A stretch of 43,326 nt of DNA, from contig NZ_JADEUG010000033.1 of assembly GCF_015163665.1 (NCBI RefSeq), positions 1 through 43,326 of the forward strand, read 5' to 3'. The position numbers were made by a program, and so were the translations under genes. Shown in pieces: positions 30,884 through 39,620 of the stretch (position 1 is the stretch's first letter; each line of letters begins with the position of its first letter). Under the pieces are notes generated by a model. It saw only the letters and a program-made list of their open reading frames with translations, was not told the origin of the DNA and did not search any database. This DNA is from Xenorhabdus sp. BG5. Its GTDB lineage: Bacteria > Pseudomonadota > Gammaproteobacteria > Enterobacterales > Enterobacteriaceae.

Positions 30884-31015
30884 ATGTTTGAAGGTGGTTT
30901 CTTAGATGACTATGCGACTGGAAAGAAAATAAAGTCATATATTATATTGGTCATCAATTTGGTTCTGTTTGTGTTTTTTATTTTTCCGATAAAAATCAAC
31001 ATGCTTTATCCATAA
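30884..31015 (+). CDS. Possible small membrane peptide, 43 residues
   Basis: An ATG-initiated frame encodes a charged N-terminus (MFEGGFLDDYATGKKIK) followed by a strong hydrophobic segment (YIILVINLVLFVFFIFPI) and a short tail, an architecture common in bacterial small membrane proteins. No good ribosome-binding site is visible; GGAAAA is too far upstream. I do not recognise it. AT-rich DNA readily yields hydrophobic codons by chance, so it may be spurious. Confidence 0.25.
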   Translation: MFEGGFLDDYATGKKIKSYIILVINLVLFVFFIFPIKINMLYP

Positions 31016-31383
31016 AATGACAAGCCAATACAGAATATTCCGATATAAAAAAGATCTTAAACTTGTTAAGAATAAGTATACATTATCATTAGCAAGATAC
31101 TATAAAGCTTGCCATTGTTGTATTGCTATTTTTTAATATTACATCTTCTTATTAACACGTAATAAGAGTAAATATTAAAATGACCATAAAAGTAAAGTGT
31201 GGATGAGATATTGATAATATAATGGATGTAAATTATCTGCTGTTTGTTACATTATACGAGTAAGACAGATATATATGCTTTTCTTTATGTTTTCCAATTA
31301 AACTATTCACACAATATTTTCACAATATGATATTTTAACTTTCATAATCTCTAAATAGCGTTTCAAAATGGCAGGGGTATTCC

Positions 31384-31408
31384 TTATCCCGCGCGTCGCG
31401 CGGGGTAA
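31384..31408. repeat. GC-rich 12-bp palindrome in AT-rich desert
   Basis: TTATCCCGCGCG and CGCGCGGGGTAA flank a single T, with one wobble position. It is the most GC-rich spot in over 1 kb. A second small inverted repeat, ATACT-CTC-AGTAT, follows at about 31425-31437. The block could be part of a dispersed repeat, an RNA hairpin or a fragment of acquired DNA. Confidence 0.55.
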
Positions 31409-31701
31409 AGAACGCCAACATCTGATACTCTCAGTATTATGAGAACCCATTTAGTATTTTATTTAGCAAATTCTCAATAAAGAAAAGTTATCATTTGTGG
31501 ATCTGTTTGTATGCTATATCTCGATTTTTTAAACTTAAGAAATATTAATGATGCTGTAGTTTAAAAAATGAAATGAAGTGATAAACAATATGGGTAACAA
31601 AGAAAATGGCCATGCTACCAGAATAATTGGTTACTATTGAAATAATTTTACAGTGAAATTAAAACATAATTATAATAAATGTTTTGCGAATTGTACCCTT
31701 A

Positions 31702-31724
31702 TTAACTAACATTTTATTAGTTAA
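31702..31724. promoter_or_regulatory. Palindromic operator candidate upstream of LysR-type gene
   Basis: TTAACTAA (31702-31709) and TTAGTTAA (31717-31724) form a perfect inverted repeat with a 7-bp centre, 112 bp before the regulator start. LysR-type proteins usually bind interrupted palindromes of this kind near their own promoter. Confidence 0.4.
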
Positions 31725-31835
31725 CATTTTGACCATTTGACCTGATAAAACCTTTGGTAAAACACTAAGTTAAAATGCTATCACCATGAATCTGTAATGT
31801 TTTGTAGTTATTCAACAATCATTGGGCTAAAGAAC

Positions 31836-32729
31836 ATGGATATACGCAATCTTGAAGCTTTTATCGTTTTGGCTGAAACTCTTAATTATCATAAGGCTTC
31901 TGAGAGGCTTTATCTTTCTCAGCCAGCCTTGACGAAGAAAATCCACGGGTTGGAAGATATTCTTGGTGCGTCACTATTTACAAGGGGACCAAATGGAACA
32001 AGGTTGACAGATTTTGGGCAGAAGACGTTGGAAAATACCCGGAAATTTTTATCTCACTATGAACACTTCAAAAGTCAGGTTCATTTCGATTCAAAAGAGA
32101 ATATGGTCAGGCACTTATACATTGGCTCTTGTTTTCCTATCCACAATTATTCTCAAATAGAGAAACAGATCGTGGAAAAGAAAGGGAATGTCGTGCTGTC
32201 ATTGGTGACTGGACTGTCAGTTGAGCAGCAGATAAATTTATTGAATGCAGGGATGTTACATGTTGCTGTGATGCCGCTATCATCTATTAGCGCTCAGTTA
32301 GGGCCAAGAAAGGTGTTTACGGAAAGATTGATCTATATCTTTAAGAAAGGAAGTCATCTGGTATCTAAGTGCAGAATAGCCTTAAGTAAGTTTGGGAACA
32401 GAGTTACTCCGACAAATTCACCAGAAAAAAAAGAGATGGTTGAGTTAACGGATTGTCTCAATGTTTTTCCTGTTTATACTGGTGACAATATGCATTTGCT
32501 ATTAAAAACAAATGATATCATGTTGATAGTAAAAATGATCACAAAAAATAATGCTTATACTTGTGTGCCTAAACAGATTATTAGCTCTATTCCTGAGTAT
32601 TATATGAATTTTTTAGAAATTGTTGAAACGGATAAAAAAATCGATCTTGGTGTGATATGGGCAAAATCCATAGATGAGACTTTGATTGAAGATGCTGAAA
32701 ACTTTTCTGCCTTAGTTGCTAATGTATAA
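31836..32729 (+). CDS. LysR-type transcriptional regulator
   Basis: The 297-residue protein has a typical N-terminal winged helix-turn-helix (MDIRNLEAFIVLAETLNYHK, SQPALTKKIHGLEDILGASL, FTRGPNGTRLTDFG) and a C-terminal effector domain that is more divergent and lysine-rich than usual. The ATG at 31836 begins the conserved MDIRNLEAF; an in-frame ATG at 31797 adds 13 unconserved residues. The gene is AT-rich and sits alone behind the desert, with no obvious divergent target except murQ more than 1 kb away. The ligand and regulon are unknown. It is not part of the E. coli order here, suggesting acquisition or a lineage-specific gene. Confidence 0.9.
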   Translation: MDIRNLEAFIVLAETLNYHKASERLYLSQPALTKKIHGLEDILGASLFTRGPNGTRLTDFGQKTLENTRKFLSHYEHFKSQVHFDSKENMVRHLYIGSCFPIHNYSQIEKQIVEKKGNVVLSLVTGLSVEQQINLLNAGMLHVAVMPLSSISAQLGPRKVFTERLIYIFKKGSHLVSKCRIALSKFGNRVTPTNSPEKKEMVELTDCLNVFPVYTGDNMHLLLKTNDIMLIVKMITKNNAYTCVPKQIISSIPEYYMNFLEIVETDKKIDLGVIWAKSIDETLIEDAENFSALVANV

Positions 32730-32849
32730 GTCAGTGATTATTGTTTGTTTTACTCGGAATATTTTTGTTTTGTCTCTTATGATAATCAAGCTTGAGGTGT
32801 AATGAGTTATTATTTTTTACGGCGAGTATTTTTGCTTTGTCATCAGGGA

Positions 32850-32882
32850 ATAATCGGGCATTGAATGACAATACCCGATTAT
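32850..32882 (-). terminator. Hairpin downstream of yheS
   Basis: ATAATCGGG (32850-32858) pairs with CCCGATTAT (32874-32882), 27 bp beyond the yheS stop codon. The T-tract on the minus strand is poor, so its terminator function is uncertain. Confidence 0.5.
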
Positions 32883-32908
32883 ATACCTACAGGTTTATAT
32901 CTGAAAAA

Positions 32909-34864
32909 TTAACTGATTCCTTGACTCGCATTAAATTCTGCTGTCATGTGTTCGAGCTGTTCCTGAATGTCCAGCCATTCCATTTCAGTATCTTCCAGTT
33001 TGGATTTTGTTTGCGTTTGCTGATGCAGGCATTCAGTCAGTTCAGTTTTACGATCATTGTCGTAAAGTGTGTTGTCTGACAGCTTTTCTTCTAATTCTGT
33101 CAATGCCGTACCCAGTTTTTCCATCTGTTTTTCAAGGGCTGCAAGCTGTTTACGCAATGACTGCGTTTGGTTACGGAATTCAGCTTCACGCCGTTTTTGA
33201 TCTTTACGCTCTTGGGCACTGTAATTTTGAGTGCTATTCGCTGAAGATTCGGTCTCTGATTTTTCTTTTTCCTGGCTATCCCGCATTTGCTGGCGTTGCA
33301 GTTCAGTGAGCCATTGCTGATAATCTTCTAAATCGCCTTTAAAAAGTTCTACTTTGCCATCATGTACCAGATAAAGTTCGTCTGTTGTAGAACGCAGTAA
33401 GTGCCTGTCATGCGATACGACGACCAGTGCACCTTCGAAATCAATAAGTGCTTCAGTCAATGCTTGTCTCATATCCAGATCAAGGTGGTTGGTCGGTTCG
33501 TCAAGCAGAAGAAGGTTTGGGCGTTGCCAGACAATCAGAGCCAGTACCAAACGCGCCTTTTCACCACCGGAAAAACGTCCGCTTGGATCGGTCACTTGAT
33601 CGCCTTTGAAGCCAAATCCTCCCAGATAATCTCGAAGCTGTTGCTCTGTTTCTTGGGGAGCGATTCGGGCTAAATGTTGTAATGGAGATTCATCTGCCCG
33701 TAGGTATTCCAGTTGGTGCTGTGCGAAGTAACCCAGTTTAATACCTTTCGATAAGGCAATTTCTCCTTGCTGAGGTGTAAGCTCTCCTGCCAGCAATTTG
33801 ATCAACGTGGATTTTCCCGCACCGTTGCGACCTAGCAGGCCAATCCGTGAACCTGGCACCAGATTTAATTTGATCGAATTCAATACTGTTTTCTCACCAT
33901 AGCCAGCACTGACTTTATCCATGTTTAAGAGTGGATTTGGCAGGTTGTCCGGCTGGCGGAAACTGAAATGGAAAGGGTTATCGACATGAGCGGGAGCGAT
34001 AAGCTCCATGCGTTCCAGCATTTTGATGCGGCTTTGCGCTTGTTTTGCTTTAGAGGCTTTGGCGCGGAAGCGGTCAATATAACTCTGCAAATGTGCCACT
34101 TTTTCCTGTTGGCTTTGGTATAGCGCCTGTTGCTGGGAAAGTTTGGCCGCGCGTTGCCGTTCGAAGGAAGAGTAGTTACCGGTATATTCGTAGAGATCCT
34201 GCTGCTCAATGTGCAGAATTTTATCGATGATTGGATCGAGAAAATCACGATCGTGGGAAATTAGGATCAAGGTGCCGGTATAACTCTTCAACCATTTTTC
34301 CAGCCAGATAACGGCATCCAGATCAAGGTGGTTGGTCGGTTCGTCGAGTAATAGCAAATCAGAACGGCAGATCAGTGCTTGTGCCAGGTTGAGACGCATA
34401 CGCCAACCACCAGAGAACGAACGTACTGGTTGTTCTAGCTGAGCCTGGGAAAAACCCAATCCATGCAGCAGACTAGCGGATCGGGCGCGGATTGTCCATG
34501 CCTGAATAGTATCAAGCAAACCATGAAGATGGGCGATGGCGTGACCGTCATTTTGTTCGTTGGCTATTTTGAGTTTTTGCTCCAGTTGCCGGAATTCACG
34601 GTCACCATCGATGACATATTCCAGCGCTGATGTTTCCAGGGCTGGGGTTTCCTGATTAACCCAAGCCAGCGCCCAGTTGTTGGGAAAGGTGACAGAGCCA
34701 TTTTCAGCTTGAAGTTCATCTTTTAGTAATGCAAGCAGGGTAGATTTACCACAGCCATTTTTGCCAACTAATCCGACTTTTTGTCCAGGGTTGATGGTTG
34801 CGTTGGCGTTATCCAGTAGGACGCGAATGCCACGACGGATTTGCAGTGAAGAGAAAACAATCAT
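32909..34864 (-). CDS. yheS: ABC-F family ATPase YheS
   Basis: ABC-F proteins have two ABC domains and no membrane part and act on ribosomes. The 651-residue protein (E. coli YheS 637) shows Walker A GLVGKNGCGKSTLL and [14 protein letters not shown], two signatures (RSFSGGWRMRLNLAQ and GRFSGGEKARLVLA), Walker B LLLDEPTNHLDLD twice, and between the domains the charged P-site tRNA-interaction linker. The C-terminal 120 residues form a charged coiled coil. In E. coli kefG and kefB lie beyond it; here yheV is the divergent neighbour instead. Confidence 0.96.
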   Translation of the reverse strand: MIVFSSLQIRRGIRVLLDNANATINPGQKVGLVGKNGCGKSTLLALLKDELQAENGSVTFPNNWALAWVNQETPALETSALEYVIDGDREFRQLEQKLKIANEQNDGHAIAHLHGLLDTIQAWTIRARSASLLHGLGFSQAQLEQPVRSFSGGWRMRLNLAQALICRSDLLLLDEPTNHLDLDAVIWLEKWLKSYTGTLILISHDRDFLDPIIDKILHIEQQDLYEYTGNYSSFERQRAAKLSQQQALYQSQQEKVAHLQSYIDRFRAKASKAKQAQSRIKMLERMELIAPAHVDNPFHFSFRQPDNLPNPLLNMDKVSAGYGEKTVLNSIKLNLVPGSRIGLLGRNGAGKSTLIKLLAGELTPQQGEIALSKGIKLGYFAQHQLEYLRADESPLQHLARIAPQETEQQLRDYLGGFGFKGDQVTDPSGRFSGGEKARLVLALIVWQRPNLLLLDEPTNHLDLDMRQALTEALIDFEGALVVVSHDRHLLRSTTDELYLVHDGKVELFKGDLEDYQQWLTELQRQQMRDSQEKEKSETESSANSTQNYSAQERKDQKRREAEFRNQTQSLRKQLAALEKQMEKLGTALTELEEKLSDNTLYDNDRKTELTECLHQQTQTKSKLEDTEMEWLDIQEQLEHMTAEFNASQGIS

Positions 34865-34913
34865 AGATGTCGTCTATATATAATGTGTTAAGTTAATTAA
34901 TAGTTAGATTTAT

Positions 34914-35040
34914 ATATCCTTCATCTTTCAAGTTGCTGCTTTGTTGACTGCATTCCCCATACCAATCGTATATTGATATGCATAGTGATCGTTGATACGT
35001 ATAGTGATCGATGTGCCGCAATTTGAAATCTATTGGGTAT
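34914..35040. repeat. Degenerate ERIC-like (IRU) repeat, 127 bp
   Basis: The left end includes CTTTCAAGTTGCTGC and the right end, read inverted, ATACCCAATAGATTTCAAAT then TGCGGC; they align at about 17 of 26 positions. TGTTGACTGCATTCCCC inside the left arm recalls the ERIC arm. Length equals the classical 127-bp ERIC/IRU. The middle is unusual: a 19-bp tandem pair at 34973-34991 and 34992-35010 (second copy TTGATACGTATAGTGATCG) replaces the normal palindrome core. Confidence 0.6.
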
Positions 35041-35113
35041 ATGTATTCAATTTTAAGTGCTTGGTGTGCATGGTAGCGGAAAATAGATGTTCTGACACGT
35101 CTTAGGGGGAATT

Positions 35114-35317
35114 ATGTCAATTAGTCGTAAGCGCTTTATTGCAGGAGCGGTTTGCCCAAAATGCCAATCACAGGATACGCTGGCAATGTGGCAGGAAAAT
35201 AAGGTTGATGTTGTTGAGTGTGCCCATTGTGGCCATATACAGAGGCAGACGGATGAAGCTGTCACGTCTCATGTCAGAAAGCAGGAACAGGTCATTGGCA
35301 TCTTTACACCACAGTAA
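35114..35317 (+). CDS. yheV: YheV family putative zinc-ribbon protein
   Basis: This 67-residue protein (E. coli YheV 66) carries two CxxC pairs, GAVCPKCQSQD and VECAHCGHIQ, typical of a zinc ribbon (DUF2387), and ends in the conserved HVRKQEQVIGIF. Its function is unknown. It lies upstream of slyD on the same strand, as in E. coli, with a 144-bp gap that contains an inverted repeat GTAACG/CGTTAC (35370-35389), possibly in the slyD promoter. Confidence 0.95.
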   Translation: MSISRKRFIAGAVCPKCQSQDTLAMWQENKVDVVECAHCGHIQRQTDEAVTSHVRKQEQVIGIFTPQ

Positions 35318-35461
35318 CTCAATACATGTACAATGAATCGTGGATAAATTTTGCCATTGCCTAGGTACAGTAACGTAGAATTCCGTTACAATTGGCCGCA
35401 TTTTTTTGAGCAGTAAAAATTTTCCCTCATGGGTTTTTCCCTCGGGTATGTAGGAGTTGTC

Positions 35462-35992
35462 ATGAAAGTAGCAAAAGACTTGGTGGTCAGCTTGGCTTAT
35501 CAAGTAAGAACAGAAGATGGTGTTTTAGTTGATGAGTCTTCGGTGAGTGCACCGTTAGACTATCTGCATGGCCGTGGTTCTCTAATCAGCGGATTAGAGA
35601 AAGCACTGGAAGGCCGTGAAGTAGGTGAACGTTTTGATGTTAGCGTAGAAGCAGCAGATGCATACGGTCAGTATGATGACAACCTGGTTCAGCGTGCACC
35701 GAAAGATGTGTTTGTTGGCGTTGATGATCTTCAAGTTGGTATGCGTTTCCTCGCTGACACGGATCAAGGGCCTATCCCAGTAGAAATCACTGCCATAGAA
35801 GGTGATGAAGTGGTTGTTGATGCGAACCACATGCTGGCTGGTCAGAATCTGAAATTCAATGTTGAAATTGTAGCGATCCGTGAAGCGACCGAAGAAGAAT
35901 TGGCTCATGGCCATGTACACGGTCAGGGTGGTTGTGGTGATCACGATCACGATCACGGCGATCATGGGTGCTGCGGCGGTAGCTGCCATTAA
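35462..35992 (+). CDS. slyD: FKBP-type peptidyl-prolyl isomerase and metallochaperone
   Basis: SlyD is a cytoplasmic prolyl isomerase and chaperone that delivers nickel to hydrogenase and is known as a host factor for phage phiX174 lysis. The 176-residue protein has the FKBP part (LAYQVRTEDGVLVDESS, YLHGRGSLISGLEKALEG), the insert-in-flap domain and a His/Cys-rich metal tail (GDHDHDHGDHGCCGGSCH). The tail is about 20 residues shorter than in E. coli (196 total), with fewer metal ligands. The ATG at 35462 follows TAGGAG; the ATG at 35429 adds 11 residues without support. Confidence 0.96.
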   Translation: MKVAKDLVVSLAYQVRTEDGVLVDESSVSAPLDYLHGRGSLISGLEKALEGREVGERFDVSVEAADAYGQYDDNLVQRAPKDVFVGVDDLQVGMRFLADTDQGPIPVEITAIEGDEVVVDANHMLAGQNLKFNVEIVAIREATEEELAHGHVHGQGGCGDHDHDHGDHGCCGGSCH

Positions 35993-36008
35993 AATTTAAG
36001 CAGAAAAA

Positions 36009-36037
36009 GGGAAGCGGGTTTTAAGCTTCTCTTTTTT
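36009..36037 (+). terminator. slyD terminator
   Basis: GGGAAGC (36009-36015) pairs with GCTTCTC (36025-36031, one G-T pair), followed by TTTTTT. It lies 17 bp after slyD, between convergent slyD and slyX. Confidence 0.8.
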
Positions 36038-36082
36038 ATTTTGCGTCTAGCCTTCCTTGGCAGAGCGCTTCCCTGATGAATA

Positions 36083-36301
36083 TCAGTAATGGGGGGGCGG
36101 TGTTTCTTCAGAAAGCGGTGCAATGATGGATGCCTGGTGAGTTTTCAGACGTTCAGCGATTAATTTTAGTTGTTCTTTCAATCTGTCAGTTTCGAGCTGT
36201 TGCTTTATCACTTCCTGATTTAATGCTTCAATGGTGGCTTCTTGGTAAGCCAGCTTGGTTTCTAGTTGCTCAAATCTTCGCTCAAATTCAGATAACTCCA
36301 T
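36083..36301 (-). CDS. slyX: SlyX family protein
   Basis: This 72-residue protein, the E. coli SlyX length, is a heptad-rich coiled coil (FEQLETKLAYQEATIEALNQ) ending in the family's hallmark EETPPPHY. Its function is unknown. It is convergent with slyD and divergent from fkpA, the same arrangement as in E. coli. Confidence 0.95.
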   Translation of the reverse strand: MELSEFERRFEQLETKLAYQEATIEALNQEVIKQQLETDRLKEQLKLIAERLKTHQASIIAPLSEETPPPHY

Positions 36302-36545
36302 TATCTTTCCTCCTGCCTCTGAATCAATTAATTTAAATGACGGACCGATGATCCGGTCAAGATGCCACTATAATGCTCATATATCCAGTGAAATAGGATT
36401 TTACGAAACCTCTTTGCTTGAATGTTGCCTCAACGGTTTTTATGGCAAGGTATAGCAAATATTGTCATTGGTTTCCTTAGGCGGTTATAGTAAACGTTAT
36501 GACCTATGCTGATGGTAACCCCACCCAAACTTATTGGAGAATAGG

Positions 36546-37310
36546 ATGAAATCATTGTTTAAAACAACTCTGCTGGCAACAACTCTAGCGGTGGCGTTTA
36601 ACGTACCTCAGGTTTTGGCTGCTAACACCGAAACCAAAGACGAAGTAAAACTAAATAGTGCTTTTAAAACAACAGAACAGCAAAATTCTTATGCTCTGGG
36701 TGCTTCTCTGGGAGGCTACATGGCCAACTCATTGCAAGAGCAGAAAGCGCTCGGTATCAATATAGAAAAAGAACAGTTGTTGGCTGGTGTTGAAGATGCA
36801 TTAAATAATAAAGCCAAACTGACGGATAAAGAGATTCAGGAAACCCTGATGGCCTTTGAATCTAAAGTGAAAAATGCAGCACTGGCTAAAGCAGAAAAAG
36901 AAGCCAGTGAAAATGGTGAAAAAGGTGCCCAATATCGCAAAGAGTTTGCTAAGCAAGCGGGCGTAGTAGAAACCAAAACAGGGCTTCTTTACAAAATTGA
37001 AAAAGAAGGTACTGGTAACGCACCTAAAGAGACTGATACTGTCGTTGTTAACTATAAAGGTTCTTTGATTGATGGTCAGGTTTTTGACAGCTCTTATGAC
37101 CGTAAAGAGCCTCTGGCAATTCGTTTGGACAGCGTTATTCCAGGCTGGAAAGAAGGTATACAGCATGTGAAGAAAGGTGGAAAAATCACATTAGTTATTC
37201 CTCCTAAGCTGGCTTATGATCAGGCAAATTTACCTAAAATTCCAGCTAACTCCACTTTAGTTTTCAATGTTGAATTACTGGATATTAAGCCTGCTGCCAA
37301 GGCAAAATAA
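36546..37310 (+). CDS. fkpA: Periplasmic FKBP-type peptidyl-prolyl isomerase and chaperone
   Basis: FkpA folds envelope proteins; in E. coli it belongs to the sigma-E regulon. The 254-residue precursor (E. coli 270) has a signal peptide (MKSLFKTTLLATTLAVAFNV, cleaved after VLA), an N-terminal helical dimerisation domain, a long charged linker helix and a C-terminal FKBP domain (VVVNYKGSLIDGQVFDSSYD, VIPGWKEGIQ, LPKIPANSTLVFNVELL). The ATG at 36546 is preceded by GGAG; TTG at 36534 is rejected. I could not find a convincing sigma-E promoter upstream. Confidence 0.96.
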   Translation: MKSLFKTTLLATTLAVAFNVPQVLAANTETKDEVKLNSAFKTTEQQNSYALGASLGGYMANSLQEQKALGINIEKEQLLAGVEDALNNKAKLTDKEIQETLMAFESKVKNAALAKAEKEASENGEKGAQYRKEFAKQAGVVETKTGLLYKIEKEGTGNAPKETDTVVVNYKGSLIDGQVFDSSYDRKEPLAIRLDSVIPGWKEGIQHVKKGGKITLVIPPKLAYDQANLPKIPANSTLVFNVELLDIKPAAKAK

Positions 37311-37333
37311 TTCCTGTAATTAAAAGATATTAG

Positions 37334-37356
37334 CAGGGGCTTAAGGCTCCTGTTTT
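37334..37356 (+). terminator. fkpA terminator
   Basis: CAGGGGC (37334-37340) pairs with GCTCCTG (37346-37352, one G-T pair), followed by TTTT, 23 bp after the fkpA stop codon. Confidence 0.75.
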
Positions 37357-37788
37357 ATCACATATTTCTTCCACCTTTTGATTTGCTGCTGATATTTACC
37401 TCTATTTGATTGGTAATAAGCATGGATAAAGAATAATAAATTTATTTGCTTATTATTTCCCACGGTATTAAATGAGATATTGCTTTTCGTCTTTCAGGTG
37501 GATTCGGCATAAAGCTGTGATAGAACCCCGCGCTATACTCAGCAAGAGCTTGACGGCAGTTCGATGTGGTTTTAACGTCACTACTCTGAATAGTCCGAAT
37601 AGAATAATATAGAACAAACATTTTTGACTGTTTGTTTTTAGCGCTTATCACATAAGACTATTTAACTTTCTTGTAACAATAAGTATTTACCGAAGTAGAT
37701 GCTGAGTTGCAGTAATGCGATTTTATAATAAATCTTGCCCTGATGTTTTTGGTGAGGCAAAGTCAGAATTTGAAGGATGGTGTATTAC
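37357..37788. other. fkpA-yheO intergenic region
   Basis: About 430 bp without a confident gene. It contains a 9-bp inverted repeat with a 24-base loop, TAATAAGCA (37414-37422) and TGCTTATTA (37447-37455). A 69-codon minus-strand ORF at 37442-37651 has a coding-looking stretch (NPPERRKAISHLIPWE) that I do not recognise and consider unlikely to be real. Confidence 0.5.
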
Positions 37789-38526
37789 ATGTCTACCCCG
37801 CTATTAACTGGTGATAATATCTCTAGTGATAACAGTGATATTGATTTACTGGAAAACCACCCATTTAGTGAAACTGATCACGAAATTTTAAAATCTTACG
37901 AAGCTGCTGTTGACGGCCTGGCTATGTTGATTGGTGGGCATTGTGAAATAGTTCTTCATTCACTGGAAGATCTTAAATGTTCAGCCGTCAGAATAGCTAA
38001 CGGCGAGCATACGGGGCGTAAAATTGGTTCTCCGATTACCGATCTGGCGTTGCGAATGCTGCATGATATTACGGATGAAGACAGTAGCGTTTCCAGGGCG
38101 TATTTCACACGGGCTAAAAGTGGCTCGTTGATGAAATCTGTCACGATTGCTATCCGCAATCGTGAGCGTCGAGTCATTGGGCTTTTGTGCATCAATATGA
38201 ACCTTGATGTGCCTTTCTCTGAAATTATTCAGACCTTTATCCCGGAAAAAACCCATGAAGTTGCTTCAAACGTCAACTTTGCCTCTTCCGTAGATGATCT
38301 GGTCGCACAGACTCTGGAATTCACAATTGAAGAAGTGAATGCTGATCGCAATGTTTCTAATAATGCGAAAAACAGACAGGTAGTGCTGAACCTGTATGAG
38401 AAAGGTATTTTTGATATTAAAGATGCCATCAATCAGGTCGCTGATCGTTTGAATATCTCCAAGCATACGGTATACCTCTATATTCGCCAGTTTAAAAATG
38501 GTGAATGTGCGGGTTCGGAGAAGTAA
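37789..38526 (+). CDS. yheO: YheO family PAS/HTH transcriptional regulator
   Basis: The 245-residue protein (E. coli YheO 240) has an N-terminal YheO-like PAS domain ([39 protein letters not shown]) and a C-terminal helix-turn-helix ([20 protein letters not shown]). Its ligand and targets are unknown. I prefer the ATG at 37789, giving MSTPLLTGD, which fits the family; GAAGG lies 12 bases upstream, so starts at 37777 or 37780 cannot be excluded. Its stop codon overlaps the tusD start, so it leads the tus operon. Confidence 0.95.
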   Translation: MSTPLLTGDNISSDNSDIDLLENHPFSETDHEILKSYEAAVDGLAMLIGGHCEIVLHSLEDLKCSAVRIANGEHTGRKIGSPITDLALRMLHDITDEDSSVSRAYFTRAKSGSLMKSVTIAIRNRERRVIGLLCINMNLDVPFSEIIQTFIPEKTHEVASNVNFASSVDDLVAQTLEFTIEEVNADRNVSNNAKNRQVVLNLYEKGIFDIKDAINQVADRLNISKHTVYLYIRQFKNGECAGSEK

Positions 38527-38921
38527 TGTCGCCACTGTCTTATTGTTTGCTGGTCACTGGGCCAGCTTACGGTACTCAACAAGCCAGCAGCGCTTACCAA
38601 TTTGCTCAGGCATTGATCGCCTCAGGCCATAAATTGCATAGCGTGTTTTTTTATCGCGAAGGTGTCCAAAACGGTAATCAATGGGTTGCTCCTGCCAATG
38701 ATGAGTTTGATTTGGTCAGGGCTTGGCAGGCATTGGCAGTCCAACATCAATTCGATCTGTTTATCTGCGTTGCAGCGGCATTGCGTCGTGGTGTTGTAGA
38801 TGAACAGCAAGCCCGTGAATTGAATTTGCCTGCTGCTAATTTAGCCGAAGGGTTTGAGCTTAGTGGGTTGGGATCATTAGCAGAAGCCATGATGTTATGT
38901 GATCGTGTCATACAATTTTAG
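38526..38921 (+). CDS. tusD: Sulfur relay protein TusD
   Basis: TusBCD carries persulfide sulfur from TusA to TusE and MnmA for 2-thiolation of U34 in tRNAs for Lys, Glu and Gln. TusD holds the active cysteine: here Cys81 in [14 protein letters not shown], equal to E. coli Cys78 after a three-residue longer N-terminus. The 131-residue protein opens with [19 protein letters not shown]. Its ATG overlaps the yheO stop codon by one base. Confidence 0.97.
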   Translation: MSPLSYCLLVTGPAYGTQQASSAYQFAQALIASGHKLHSVFFYREGVQNGNQWVAPANDEFDLVRAWQALAVQHQFDLFICVAAALRRGVVDEQQARELNLPAANLAEGFELSGLGSLAEAMMLCDRVIQF

Positions 38922-38953
38922 CGCTGGTTAGGTTTGGGAATCTCGTGGGTATC

Positions 38954-39313
38954 ATGAAAAAAATTGCCTTTGTTTTTACTGAAGCTCCTCACGGCTCTTC
39001 TGCCGGCAGGGAAGGGCTGGATGCACTGCTTGCGACGTCGGCATTGACTGAGCAGATCGGTGTATTTTTTATTTCTGATGGCGTATTTCAATTATTGGCC
39101 AATCAGCAGCCGGATAAAATCCTGGCCCGTGACTACATCTCAACCTTTAAGATCTTGCCGCTTTATGACATTGATAAATGTTATGTTTGTCTGGATGATT
39201 TGGTGATTCGGGGAAGCAGCCCAGCAAACAATTTTGTGCTGGAAGCTGAATTTCTTTCTGCCGCTGCAATCCGAGAATTGTTGGCGGATTATGATGTTGT
39301 GTTGAAATTTTAA
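38954..39313 (+). CDS. tusC: Sulfur relay protein TusC
   Basis: TusC is a non-catalytic subunit of the TusBCD heterohexamer. The 119 residues equal the E. coli length, with the conserved [40 protein letters not shown] and [21 protein letters not shown] chose the ATG at 38954; an in-frame GTG nine bases earlier is possible. It lies 32 bp after tusD. Confidence 0.96.
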   Translation: MKKIAFVFTEAPHGSSAGREGLDALLATSALTEQIGVFFISDGVFQLLANQQPDKILARDYISTFKILPLYDIDKCYVCLDDLVIRGSSPANNFVLEAEFLSAAAIRELLADYDVVLKF

Positions 39314-39332
39314 TCTATTTCAGGCGGGTAAC

Positions 39333-39620
39333 ATGTTATATACTGTCAGTCGCTCACCTTACCATGATGACTTCAATGCAATGCTTGGCCTTGTATCTGA
39401 TACAGATGATGTTTTATTGATGCAGAATAGTGTGTTATTGAGCATTAATGATAACCGTTATTTGGCTGAGTTGCTCCGTACCGGGGCAGGTATTTATGTT
39501 TTGAAGGAAGATCTCGAAGCACGCGGACTGATTGAACAGATTTCAGACCGTGTAATGGTGATTGATTACAATGGCTTTGTTAGCTTAACGGTAAAACATC
39601 AGCAAAATTTTGCCTGGTAG
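39333..39620 (+). CDS. tusB: Sulfur relay protein TusB
   Basis: TusB completes the TusBCD complex. The 95-residue protein has the E. coli length, starts MLYTVSRSPYHDDFNAML and ends VDYNGFVSLTVKH-like sequence followed by QQNFAW, matching the family C-terminus. It is the last tus gene; the str operon promoter follows within the 223-bp gap to rpsL. Confidence 0.96.
   Translation: MLYTVSRSPYHDDFNAMLGLVSDTDDVLLMQNSVLLSINDNRYLAELLRTGAGIYVLKEDLEARGLIEQISDRVMVIDYNGFVSLTVKHQQNFAW

Larger units (their letters stand above)
30740..31835. other. AT-rich 1.1 kb desert between murQ and the LysR-type regulator
   Basis: No ORF of normal size lies on either strand. It contains a possible 43-codon membrane-peptide ORF (30884-31015), a GC-rich palindrome (31384-31408) within a short non-AT-rich patch, and a palindrome before the regulator (31702-31724). 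E. coli murR sits beside murQ; I find no recognisable murR remnant. Extreme AT content suggests possible H-NS silencing, which is inference. Confidence 0.6.

Noticed and set aside
37442-37651. Minus-strand 69-codon ORF between fkpA and yheO
   Set aside because: Some coding-looking residues but no ribosome-binding site or recognised family, and it lies in the likely yheO control region.
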